A DNA stretch of 64,000 nt. Source: Planctomycetota bacterium. GTDB taxonomy: Bacteria > Planctomycetota > UBA1135 > UBA2386. A program made the translations under genes and the position numbers. Below, piece by piece: positions 50,941-58,471 of the stretch. Positions within the stretch are counted from its first letter, which is position 1, and every line of letters begins with the position of its first letter. The notes under the pieces were generated by a model. The model was not told the DNA's origin. It did no database searches and saw only the letters and a program-made list of their open reading frames with translations. Where the stretch lies: positions 1 to 64,000 of the forward strand of contig JAEUHR010000003.1 of NCBI GenBank assembly GCA_016794425.1. Reading direction: 5' to 3'.

Positions 50941-51330
50941 TCACCCGCCGCGGTGTTCCGTCGCGCGCGGCAGGTACTGCATGGCGCCGACGACGTTGCC
51001 TTCGGTGTCGGTGAACATCAGCAGCGTGCCGACGGTTTCGATCTCGAATGCCGGCATCGTGATCGTGCCGCCCGCAGCGCGGATCGCCTTGCCGATCGCG
51101 GTGACGTCGTCGACGGCGATCGTGCACTCGAAGCCGATCATGCCGGCGCCGGTCGCCGGGTGGCGGCGCTTCTGCAGCGCGCCGTGGATCGCGCCGGGGC
51201 TGGTGTGCACGCGCCAGAAGTCCGGCGGGCCCCACGGGGTGAACGTCCAGCCGAACACGGTTTCGTAGAAGCGCTTGGCGCGCTGGCAGTCGTCGGCGTG
51301 GATGGCGAAGTGGGCGATGTCGTTGGCCAT
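50941..51330 (-). CDS. VOC-superfamily (glyoxalase-like) protein
   Basis: The 129-residue protein contains one vicinal-oxygen-chelate unit. It begins DIAHFAIHADDCQRAKRFYETVFGWTF, the standard first betaalphabeta unit, and ends MFTDTEGNVVGAMQYLP, with the terminal metal-site Glu region. VOC proteins include glyoxalases, dioxygenases and antibiotic-binding proteins. The single-unit type without catalytic partners is usually of unknown substrate. It is divergent from the AraC-type gene, with 82 bp between the starts, which suggests that the AraC regulator controls it. Confidence 0.82.
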   Translation of the reverse strand: MANDIAHFAIHADDCQRAKRFYETVFGWTFTPWGPPDFWRVHTSPGAIHGALQKRRHPATGAGMIGFECTIAVDDVTAIGKAIRAAGGTITMPAFEIETVGTLLMFTDTEGNVVGAMQYLPRATEHRGG

Positions 51331-51398
51331 GGTCTCGGTGGGTTCGGGTCGATCGGAAGGCCGTCACGCTAGGAACCGCCGCGGTGTCGTGCTCCCGC

Positions 51399-51404
51399 TA
51401 TCCT
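51399..51404 (+). promoter_or_regulatory. -10-like TATCCT, 8 nt before the AraC-type gene
   Basis: TATCCT ends 8 nt before ATG 51413 with no Shine-Dalgarno, consistent with leaderless transcription of the regulator. Confidence 0.4.
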
Positions 51405-51412
51405 GACGATGC

Positions 51413-52240
51413 ATGTCGCGAGACCGACAACCGGCCGCCGACGAGGACGCGATCCTGGTCCGTTCCCTCGCCCTGCGCCTGCCGACCGGGCACACGATTC
51501 CCGGGCACGCGCACCCGTGGGGGCAGATCGTCTACGCCACCGAGGGGGTGATGACCGTGACCACCGACGCGGGCGCCTGGGTCGTGCCGTCGCACCGGGC
51601 CGCGTGGGTGCCGGGGGGCACCGAACACTCGATCGCCGTCACCGACCGGGTCCGGATGCGCACGCTCTACCTGCGGCCCGACCTCGCGGCGCCGCTGCCG
51701 GACCGTTGCCGGGCGCTCGCGGTCTCCGGCCTGCTGCGTGAGATCGTGCTCGAGGTCGTGCAGGTCGGCATGCTGCGCGACGACGTGCCGGCGGAGCGGC
51801 GGCTCGCCGAGGTCCTGGTCGATCGGATCCGGCTGACGTCGGCGGTGCCCCTGCAGCTGCCGTGGCCGCGCGACCCTCGGGCGCGGCGCCTCGGCGAACT
51901 CGTGCTGGCGCAGCTCGCCGACTCGACGCCCCTCGACGGCCTTGCGGTCGGTTGCGGCGCCAGTGCGCGCACGCTGGAGCGGCTGTTCCGCGCCGAGACC
52001 GGCATGACGTTCGGCCGCTGGCGCCAACAGGCGCGCCTGCTGCACGCGCTGCGGCTGCTGGCGACCGGCGCGTCGGTGACCGCGACCGGGTTCGCCGTCG
52101 GCTTCGCCAGCACCAGTGCCTTCGTCGCGATGTTCCGGCGCGCGCTCGGCAGCACGCCGGGCAGCTGGTTCCGCGACGCCGCTGCCGCCGCCGGTGCAGC
52201 TCAGCCCGGACCGCGTTCGCGGGTCGGCTCGGCGTTGTAG
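51413..52240 (+). CDS. AraC-family transcriptional regulator
   Basis: The 275-residue protein has an N-terminal cupin (HTIPGHAHPWGQIVYATEGVMTV), then a C-terminal AraC HTH pair (about 175-255). The latter has CGASARTLERLFRAETGMTFGRWRQQARLLHALRLL and the second helix-turn-helix SVTATGFAVGFASTSAFVAMFRRALGSTPG. The cupin suggests a small-molecule effector. It is divergent from the VOC gene, the likely target. Its 3' end overlaps the convergent DinB-family gene by 40 bp. Confidence 0.88.
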   Translation: MSRDRQPAADEDAILVRSLALRLPTGHTIPGHAHPWGQIVYATEGVMTVTTDAGAWVVPSHRAAWVPGGTEHSIAVTDRVRMRTLYLRPDLAAPLPDRCRALAVSGLLREIVLEVVQVGMLRDDVPAERRLAEVLVDRIRLTSAVPLQLPWPRDPRARRLGELVLAQLADSTPLDGLAVGCGASARTLERLFRAETGMTFGRWRQQARLLHALRLLATGASVTATGFAVGFASTSAFVAMFRRALGSTPGSWFRDAAAAAGAAQPGPRSRVGSAL

Positions 52241-52743
52241 GCGGCCGATCCGCCGCGCGGGATCGACGGGCTCTGCCAGGCACCGCCGGCGAACGTGCGC
52301 GCCAGCAGCACGATCTGGCCGGTGTGGTAGGCGACGTGCGCCAGCGAGCGCAGCAGCGCATCGAGCACCGACAGCGGCTGGCGCCGGATCGTGATCGTCG
52401 CCGCCAGCGCGTCCGGGCCGGCGTCGTCGACCGCGACCAGTGCCGCGTCGACGATCGCCCACGCGTCGCGCCACGCCGCCAGCAGCGCTGCGCGGTCGAG
52501 GCCCGGATCCTCGAACTCGGCGTCGCGGCGGCGCCACGGCTTCTCGCCATCGCTGGTCAGGAAGTCGGTGAAGCGCGACCGCAGGTTGCCGACCAGGTGG
52601 CCGATCGTGATCGCGATCGAGTTGCCGTCCGGCAGCAGCCGCCGATCGAGGTCCGCGTCGGCGACCTGGGCCAGCGACAGTTCGGCCAGGCGGCGGTAGC
52701 GCTGGTACTCGGTGCGCACGGCCGGCAGCACGTCGAGGCTCAT
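52201..52743 (-). CDS. DinB-like four-helix protein (DUF1572 type)
   Basis: The 180-residue protein has the DinB/YfiT-like helical bundle with three conserved His positions: His49 (IGHLVGNL), His136 and His140 (LAHVAYHTGQIVLL). These bind a metal. The WRRRDAEFEDP segment is typical of the DUF1572 subfamily. Relatives include thiol-dependent transferases for bacillithiol or mycothiol, so a thiol-transferase-like role is possible but unproven. The ATG at 52743 overlaps the stop of the upstream small membrane protein gene (ATGA). The 3' end overlaps the araC-type gene by 40 bp. Confidence 0.75.
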   Translation of the reverse strand: MSLDVLPAVRTEYQRYRRLAELSLAQVADADLDRRLLPDGNSIAITIGHLVGNLRSRFTDFLTSDGEKPWRRRDAEFEDPGLDRAALLAAWRDAWAIVDAALVAVDDAGPDALAATITIRRQPLSVLDALLRSLAHVAYHTGQIVLLARTFAGGAWQSPSIPRGGSAAYNAEPTRERGPG

Positions 52744-53042
52744 CGGCTGCCTCCCATCGGCGGCAGCGACCGCCGCGCGCGCCGTTCGTCGTCGTCGAGG
52801 TCGACGCGCTGCGTCAGCCGTTCGACGCGGTCCTCGAGCACGCGCACCTTGTCCTGCAGCGTGCGGCCGTGGTGGAACGCGAACAGCGCCACCCAGGCGA
52901 GGCCGAGCGCGAACGTCACGACGCCGATCTGCGGCGAGGTCCAGTTCGGCAGGTTCCTGGCGGCGAGCTGTTCGAGGAACAGCGAGGCGATCACCAGCGC
53001 CGCCATGCGCAGGTGGAAGCTCGTGTCGTTCGGGAAGCGCAT
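52740..53042 (-). CDS. Small membrane protein with coiled-coil tail
   Basis: The 100-residue protein has two hydrophobic helices (about 14-28 and 38-57; VITFALGLAWVALFAF-like) followed by a charged helix with heptad spacing (LQDKVRVLEDRVERLTQRVDL), probably coiled coil. No family was recognised. The ATG/TGA overlap with the DinB gene indicates co-translation. It may anchor a partner to the membrane. Confidence 0.6.
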   Translation of the reverse strand: MRFPNDTSFHLRMAALVIASLFLEQLAARNLPNWTSPQIGVVTFALGLAWVALFAFHHGRTLQDKVRVLEDRVERLTQRVDLDDDERRARRSLPPMGGSR

Positions 53043-53081
53043 GCGCGCAGCATCGCGCGCGCGCGCCGCCGCCGCGAGCGG

Positions 53082-54155
53082 CTACTGCAGGACCGCGTCG
53101 ACCAGCTGCTCGGCGAGCTGCGCCGGGTTCGCCTTCGGCTCGTAGTTGCACGCCAGCGCGACGACGACGTCGCGGTCGAGCAGCCGGAAGTACTGCGTGA
53201 CGACGCCGAGCACGCCGCCGCTGTGCTGGGCGCGCCGGCCGTGCCGCGTCTCGGCGATCTCCCAGCCGAGCGCGTAGCGTTCGAGCGCGGGCTCGTAGAG
53301 CTCCTTCAGCGCCTTCTTCGACAGCAGCTTGCCCGCGCGCAGCGCGCGGTCCCACGCCAGCATGTCGGCGGTCGACGCGACGACGCCGCCGCAGCCGCGG
53401 TAGCCCCAGGTCAGCGTGTTGCCGTACGCGAAGCGGAACTCGGCCGGCCGGTCCGTGAAGCCCTGGCCGCGCGCGATCTTCGGCACGCGGTCGAGGTCGA
53501 GCTTCGGCCAGCCGATGAAGCACGCGTCCTTCATGCCCGCGGGGCGGAACAGCTCCTCGACGCAGAACTTCTCGAACGTCGTGCCCGACAGTTCCTCGAC
53601 CAGCGCGGCGGCCAGCGCGTAGCCGGAGTTCGAGTAGTCGAACTTGCTGCCGGGCGCGGACGTCATCGGCAGGCCGAGCACCAGCGCCACCAGCGACGCC
53701 TGCGAGTCGCGGTCGAACTGCCACTCGCTCTTGAAGCCCGACTCGATGCCCGACGTGTGCTGCAGCAGCATGCGCGCCGAGACCTTCGCCTTGTCGGCGG
53801 GGGCCTTGGGCCAGAACTTCGCCAGCGCGTCGTCGAGCTTCAGCTTCTTCTTGTCCTGCAGCTTCAGCAGCGCCGCGGCGGTGAACTGCTTGCTGACCGA
53901 GGCCCAGTCCCACAGCGCGTCGACCGGCATCGGCGTCGGCGCCTTCGCGTCGAACAGGCCGTAGCCCTGCTCGAGCACGACCTTGCCGTCCTTCGCGACC
54001 AGCACCGAACCGGAGAACCCGCCGGCCGCCTGGTCGAACGCGCGCACCAGCTCGTCGCAGCGCGCGCCGGCCTTGCCGTCGACCACGGGTTTGCGTTGTT
54101 GCGCCGGGGCCACGGCGGCGAGCAGTGCCGCGCACAGGATCGTCGTCGCCTTCAT
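53082..54155 (-). CDS. Serine hydrolase of the beta-lactamase (class C/EstB) family
   Basis: The 357-residue secreted protein has a signal peptide (about 1-19). The three class-C-like motifs are present: Ser86-Val-Ser-Lys89, Tyr174-Ser-Asn176 and His311-Ser-Gly-Gly (the KTG equivalent). Length and the Gly/Thr-rich ordering (GNTLTWGYRGCGGVVASTADMLAW) match the beta-lactamase-related serine hydrolase/esterase group more than true AmpC enzymes, so it is probably an esterase, D-aminopeptidase or peptidoglycan-related hydrolase rather than a resistance gene. The ATG at 54155 is chosen because it begins the signal peptide. The longer frame upstream is not supported. Confidence 0.88.
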   Translation of the reverse strand: MKATTILCAALLAAVAPAQQRKPVVDGKAGARCDELVRAFDQAAGGFSGSVLVAKDGKVVLEQGYGLFDAKAPTPMPVDALWDWASVSKQFTAAALLKLQDKKKLKLDDALAKFWPKAPADKAKVSARMLLQHTSGIESGFKSEWQFDRDSQASLVALVLGLPMTSAPGSKFDYSNSGYALAAALVEELSGTTFEKFCVEELFRPAGMKDACFIGWPKLDLDRVPKIARGQGFTDRPAEFRFAYGNTLTWGYRGCGGVVASTADMLAWDRALRAGKLLSKKALKELYEPALERYALGWEIAETRHGRRAQHSGGVLGVVTQYFRLLDRDVVVALACNYEPKANPAQLAEQLVDAVLQ

Positions 54156-54207
54156 GCGCGCCAGTGTCCGCGGCGGCCCTGGACGCGCAACCCGGTCGGA
54201 TCGCCGA

Positions 54208-55680
54208 TCAGAGCCGCAGCAGGACCGGGGCCGGGCGGATGTCGCCTTCGTTGCCGCCGATGCCGGTCGGTGCACCGAAGTCGTCGACGAGCACGCCCTG
54301 GGCGTTGCGGTAGCCGCGCCAGGCGAGGTAGGCCTGTTTCTGGGCGCCCGTGAGCGGCACCCCGTTGTGGCGCAGCACGATGTTGTCGTCGAGCACGGTG
54401 TTGGTGCCGTCCTGGTTGCTGCCGGCCGGGGCCGCGAGCTGCACGATGCCGAGGCCGCCGAAGCCGCCGAGCGGAGCCTGGTCGTACGCGTTGGCGTAGT
54501 TGCCGGCGCCGAACGGCAGCGACTGATACTTGTTCAGGATCACGGCGGGGGGGAACGACGTCGTCGTGCAGATGCCGCCGTCGGCGGACAGCACGAAGTC
54601 GAAGTCCGAGTTGGCGTAGGTGCCGCCTTTGACCGTGAGGTCGATGCTGCCGAGTGCGATCAGCAGCAGCAGCCCGCCCGCGCCGCCACCACCGCCGGCG
54701 TTGACCGGGCCGGCGCTCATGAAGCCCTGTTCGCCGCTGCCGCCGTTGCCGCCGTTCGCCGTGATCCGGCCGAGCGGGCCGACGACGATGTCGTTCGCCG
54801 CGAACACGACGAGGCAACCGCCGCCACCACCGCCGCCGCCGCCCTTGCGGTCCTGGGTCCAGCCCGGACCGAGCAGCTGTGTGTCGTCGGCGAGGTCGCC
54901 GCCACCGCCGCCACCGGCACCGCCGATCAGTTCGGTCAGTTCGCCGACCACGACCTGGTTGCTCGCGAAGTCGAAGCCGACGCCGAAGAAGTCGTTGTCG
55001 TCGCGGGAGTCGACGAACCAGACGCCACCAGGGCCACCGCCGACCAGGGTGCGCCCCGCGGTGCCGCTGTCACCGGGGCCGCCGAAGCCGCCTATGCCCG
55101 AGCGCTGCACGAAGGCGCTGCCGGTGCCGGCCGGCACCTTGAACCACGGGTCGCCGCTCGTGGCGAAGCCGCCGCCGCCGCCGCCCGAACCGCGGCCGAG
55201 CACGGGATTGCCCAGCAGGCCACCGCCGCCGCCGAGGCCCGGCACATTGCCGGGCCCGTTGCCGGGTTGGCCCGACAGCGAGCGCAGGGCGACTTGCGGG
55301 CTGCCGCGCCCACCGTCACCGCCGGCGGCGCCGCCGCGGCCGCCCATCGCAGGCACGCCCGGCGATTGGATCGTGACGACCCGCTCGCCGTCGCCGCCGT
55401 CGACGCTGAGTCGGCCGTCGACGGTCATGGTCTCGGTGATCCAGACCATCGCGCGGCTGCCGCGGCCGACGACCGTGCAGCCGGCCGGGATCGTGACGTG
55501 GCGGAACACGAACACGCCGCCGGTGACCCTGATCGCCGGCCCCGTGGTCGGCTGCAGCGTCATGCTGTCGGTGTCGAGGATCGTCTCGCCGGGTGGCGCG
55601 ATCCAGTCGAGGATCTGGGCGGGGGCGAACGTGGTGGCAGCCAGTGCGGCGGCCGCGGCGAGCAGGCGGGTGTACGGCAT
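54208..55680 (-). CDS. Secreted glycine-rich protein with GG-repeat core
   Basis: The 490-residue protein has a signal peptide (residues about 1-22, ending APAQ). A beta-strand-rich N-terminal part (TLQPTTGPAIRVTGGVF, then VTIPAGCTVVGRGSRAMVWI) follows, like a right-handed helix or a carbohydrate-binding fold. Long glycine-rich tracts come next (about 140-380; GGRGGAAGGDGGRG, GGGGGGF, GGAGGGGGGD, GGGGGGGGG), separated by less repetitive blocks. Such proteins coat surfaces or act in adhesion, and in planctomycetes they are often exported. The function is unknown. The divergent leuS start lies 139 bp away. The high glycine content is not an artefact of base composition alone, as the reading frame is long and has a clean signal peptide. 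Confidence 0.6.
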   Translation of the reverse strand: MPYTRLLAAAAALAATTFAPAQILDWIAPPGETILDTDSMTLQPTTGPAIRVTGGVFVFRHVTIPAGCTVVGRGSRAMVWITETMTVDGRLSVDGGDGERVVTIQSPGVPAMGGRGGAAGGDGGRGSPQVALRSLSGQPGNGPGNVPGLGGGGGLLGNPVLGRGSGGGGGGFATSGDPWFKVPAGTGSAFVQRSGIGGFGGPGDSGTAGRTLVGGGPGGVWFVDSRDDNDFFGVGFDFASNQVVVGELTELIGGAGGGGGGDLADDTQLLGPGWTQDRKGGGGGGGGGCLVVFAANDIVVGPLGRITANGGNGGSGEQGFMSAGPVNAGGGGGAGGLLLLIALGSIDLTVKGGTYANSDFDFVLSADGGICTTTSFPPAVILNKYQSLPFGAGNYANAYDQAPLGGFGGLGIVQLAAPAGSNQDGTNTVLDDNIVLRHNGVPLTGAQKQAYLAWRGYRNAQGVLVDDFGAPTGIGGNEGDIRPAPVLLRL

Positions 55681-55819
55681 CGTCGTTCCTATGGGATGGG
55701 ACGGGGCGCTGTAGGTGCGCGGTTGCACTGCGTAACCGCGGTGGCGTCGCCCTGGGGCGCGACTTCGCGATTCCGCACACTCACGGGCACCGGCATACTC
55801 GCCGCCCCGCGAGACACCC

Positions 55820-58441
55820 ATGTCCGAAGCGAAGCAGACCTACGACCCCGCCGCGATCGAACCGAAGTGGCAGCAGTTCTGGCGCGAGCACGACGTGTTC
55901 CGCGCCCGGAACCCCGGCGATCCCGACTTCGACCCGCGGCAGCCGAAGTACTACGCGCTCGACATGTTCCCGTATCCGTCGGCGGCCGGCCTGCACGTCG
56001 GCCACCCGGAGGGCTACACGGCGACCGACATCGTGTCGCGCTGGAAGCGGGCCAAGGGCTGCAACGTGCTGCACCCGATGGGCTGGGACGCGTTCGGCCT
56101 GCCGGCCGAACAGTACGCGATCCAGACCAACACGCACCCGGCCGAGACCACGGCCGCGAACATCGCGACGTTCCGCCGGCAGCTGCAGCGGCTCGGCTTC
56201 TCGTACGACTGGAACCGCGAGATCAGCACCGCCGACCCGCAGTACTTCCGCTGGACGCAGTGGATCTGGAAGCGGCTGTACGAACGTGGCCTCGCCTACG
56301 AATCGAACGCGCCGGTCTGGTGGTGCGAGGCGCTCGGCACCGTGCTGGCCAACGACGAGGTCGTCAACGGCCGCAGCGAGCGCGGCGACCACCCGTGCGA
56401 ACGGCGCCCGCTGCGCCAGTGGGTGCTGAAGATCACCGACTACGCCGAACGGCTGCTGGCCGACCTCGACGGGCTCGACTGGAGCGAGTCGCTGAAGACG
56501 ATGCAGCGCGAGTGGATCGGCAAGAGCGAAGGCGCCGAGGTCGACTTCGCGGTCGACGGCCCTGCCGCCGCCAAGGTGCGCGTGTTCACGACGCGGCCCG
56601 ACACGCTGTTCGGCGCGAGCTTCCTGGTGCTGTCGCCGGAGCACCCGCTGGTCGCCGCGATCACGACGCCGGCGCAACGCGCGGCCGTCGAGGCCTACCA
56701 GAAGGCCGCCGCGGCCAAGAGCGAACTCGAGCGCACCGATCTGGCCAAGACCAAGACCGGCGTCGCCACCGGCGCGTTCGCGCGGAACCCGCTGTTCGCG
56801 GCCGACGACGCGCGCGGCCGCATCCCGATCTGGATCGCCGACTACGTGATCGTCACCTACGGCACCGGCGCGATCATGGCGGTGCCGGCCGGCGACGAAC
56901 GCGATTTCGCGTTCGCGCGGACGTTCGGCCTGCCGATCCCGGGCATCTTCGCGCCGGCCACCGGCGCCGCCGAACGCGACGCCGACATCGCCGCCGGTCG
57001 CGCGTGCTGCACCGACGAGGTGCCGTACGCGGCGCACTGCCGCACGGCCGACGGTTCGCTGGCGCTGGCGGGACGGTCGCTGGCCGACGCCAAGCGCGCG
57101 ACGATCGCGTGGCTCGTGCAGCGCGGCTGCGGCGAGGCGAAGGTGACCTACAAGCTGCGCGACTGGCTGTTCTCGCGGCAGCGCTACTGGGGCGAACCAT
57201 TCCCGGTGCTGCACACGCAGGACGGTGTCGAGCTGGTGCCCGACGCGCAGTTGCCGGTCACGCTGCCGCGCATGGCGGACTTCAAGCCGGGCGGCACGCC
57301 GGAGTCGCCGCTGATCCGCGCCAAGGAGTGGGTCGCGACGAAGGACACGAAGGGGCGGCCGGCGCAGCGCGAGATCAACACGATGCCGGGCGCGGCCGGC
57401 TCGAGCTGGTACTTCCTGCGGTTCTGCGATCCGCACAACGAGCGCGAGTTCTGCAGCCGAGCGGCCAGCGACTACTGGCTGCCGGTCGATCTCTACGTCG
57501 GCGGCACCGAGCACGCGGTCGGGCACCTGCTGTACTCGCGGTTCTGGACCAAGGTGCTGCACGACGATGGCCGCGTCGGCACGGTCGAGCCGTTCGGCAA
57601 GCTCTACAACCAGGGCATGATCCAGGCGTTCGCCTACGAGGACGGGCGCGGCGCGGTCGTGCCGATGGCGAACGTCAAGGAGGACGGGGACGACGCGGTG
57701 CACGCGGCGACCGGCGAGAAGCTGAAGCGCATCGTCACGAAGATGAGCAAGCGCTACGGCAACGTGATCAACCCCGACGACGTCGTCAACGAGTACGGCG
57801 CCGACACGCTGCGGCTCTACGAGATGTACATGGGGCCGCTCGCCGACAGCAAGCCGTGGAACCCGAAGGACGTGCCGGGCGTGTTCCGCTTCCTGCAGCG
57901 CAGCTGGCGCCTCGTGGTGCCCGAGTTCGCCGAGAAGGGTGCCGTGCACGAATGGCTGCGGCAGGACCGGCCCGACGACCCGGCGCTCGAGAAGGCGCTG
58001 CACCGCACGATCCACAAGGTGGACGGCGACATCGAACGCATGGCGTTCAACACCGCGATCGCGGCGATGATGATCTTCGTCAACGAGGCGACCAAGGCGA
58101 TGGACCGGCTGAGCCGTTCGCAGCTGTTGCGCTTCGCGCAGCTGCTGCAGCCGTTCGCGCCGCACCTGGCCGAGGAGCTGTGGCAGCGGCTCGGCGGCCG
58201 GGGCCTGCTGGCGCGCGCGGCGTGGCCGCAGGTCGATGCCGTGCTGCTGGTCGACGACGAGGTCGAGCTGGCCGTGCAGGTGCTCGGCAAGGTCCGCGCG
58301 CGCGTGACCGTGCCGGCCGACGCCGACCAGGCGACCGTGCTGGCCGCGGCGCGTCAGGCGGCTGCGAGCTGGCTCGACGGCAAGACGGTCGTGAAGGAGA
58401 TCGTCGTGCCGAAGAAGCTGGTCAACTTCGTCGTGAAGTGA
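55820..58441 (+). CDS. leuS: Leucyl-tRNA synthetase
   Basis: The 873-residue class I synthetase charges tRNA-Leu. It shows the HIGH-equivalent motif LHVGH (His59-His62) in PYPSAAGLHVGHPEGYT, the editing CP1 domain with TTRPDTLFGAS, and the KMSKR loop at Lys641-Lys644. It also has the C-terminal anticodon-binding helical domain and a short C-terminal domain ending VKEIVVPKKLVNFVVK. Length is normal for the bacterial enzyme. It starts at ATG 55820, with a possible -10 CATACT about 20 nt upstream. It converges with the GspE gene, with a 30-bp gap between the stops. No other aminoacyl-tRNA gene is near. Confidence 0.97.
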   Translation: MSEAKQTYDPAAIEPKWQQFWREHDVFRARNPGDPDFDPRQPKYYALDMFPYPSAAGLHVGHPEGYTATDIVSRWKRAKGCNVLHPMGWDAFGLPAEQYAIQTNTHPAETTAANIATFRRQLQRLGFSYDWNREISTADPQYFRWTQWIWKRLYERGLAYESNAPVWWCEALGTVLANDEVVNGRSERGDHPCERRPLRQWVLKITDYAERLLADLDGLDWSESLKTMQREWIGKSEGAEVDFAVDGPAAAKVRVFTTRPDTLFGASFLVLSPEHPLVAAITTPAQRAAVEAYQKAAAAKSELERTDLAKTKTGVATGAFARNPLFAADDARGRIPIWIADYVIVTYGTGAIMAVPAGDERDFAFARTFGLPIPGIFAPATGAAERDADIAAGRACCTDEVPYAAHCRTADGSLALAGRSLADAKRATIAWLVQRGCGEAKVTYKLRDWLFSRQRYWGEPFPVLHTQDGVELVPDAQLPVTLPRMADFKPGGTPESPLIRAKEWVATKDTKGRPAQREINTMPGAAGSSWYFLRFCDPHNEREFCSRAASDYWLPVDLYVGGTEHAVGHLLYSRFWTKVLHDDGRVGTVEPFGKLYNQGMIQAFAYEDGRGAVVPMANVKEDGDDAVHAATGEKLKRIVTKMSKRYGNVINPDDVVNEYGADTLRLYEMYMGPLADSKPWNPKDVPGVFRFLQRSWRLVVPEFAEKGAVHEWLRQDRPDDPALEKALHRTIHKVDGDIERMAFNTAIAAMMIFVNEATKAMDRLSRSQLLRFAQLLQPFAPHLAEELWQRLGGRGLLARAAWPQVDAVLLVDDEVELAVQVLGKVRARVTVPADADQATVLAAARQAAASWLDGKTVVKEIVVPKKLVNFVVK

Positions 58442-58471
58442 CGGAATCGTCGCGGCGTCGCCGCCGCAGGC

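Noticed and set aside
53082..54155. Antibiotic-resistance beta-lactamase
   Set aside because: The motifs fit the wider serine hydrolase/esterase group. No AmpR-type regulator is nearby and the KTG box is HSG, so a resistance role is not supported.
54620..55714. 364-residue forward frame rich in Pro, opposite the glycine-rich gene
   Set aside because: Proline tracts are the reverse complement of the glycine tracts. The minus-strand frame has the signal peptide.
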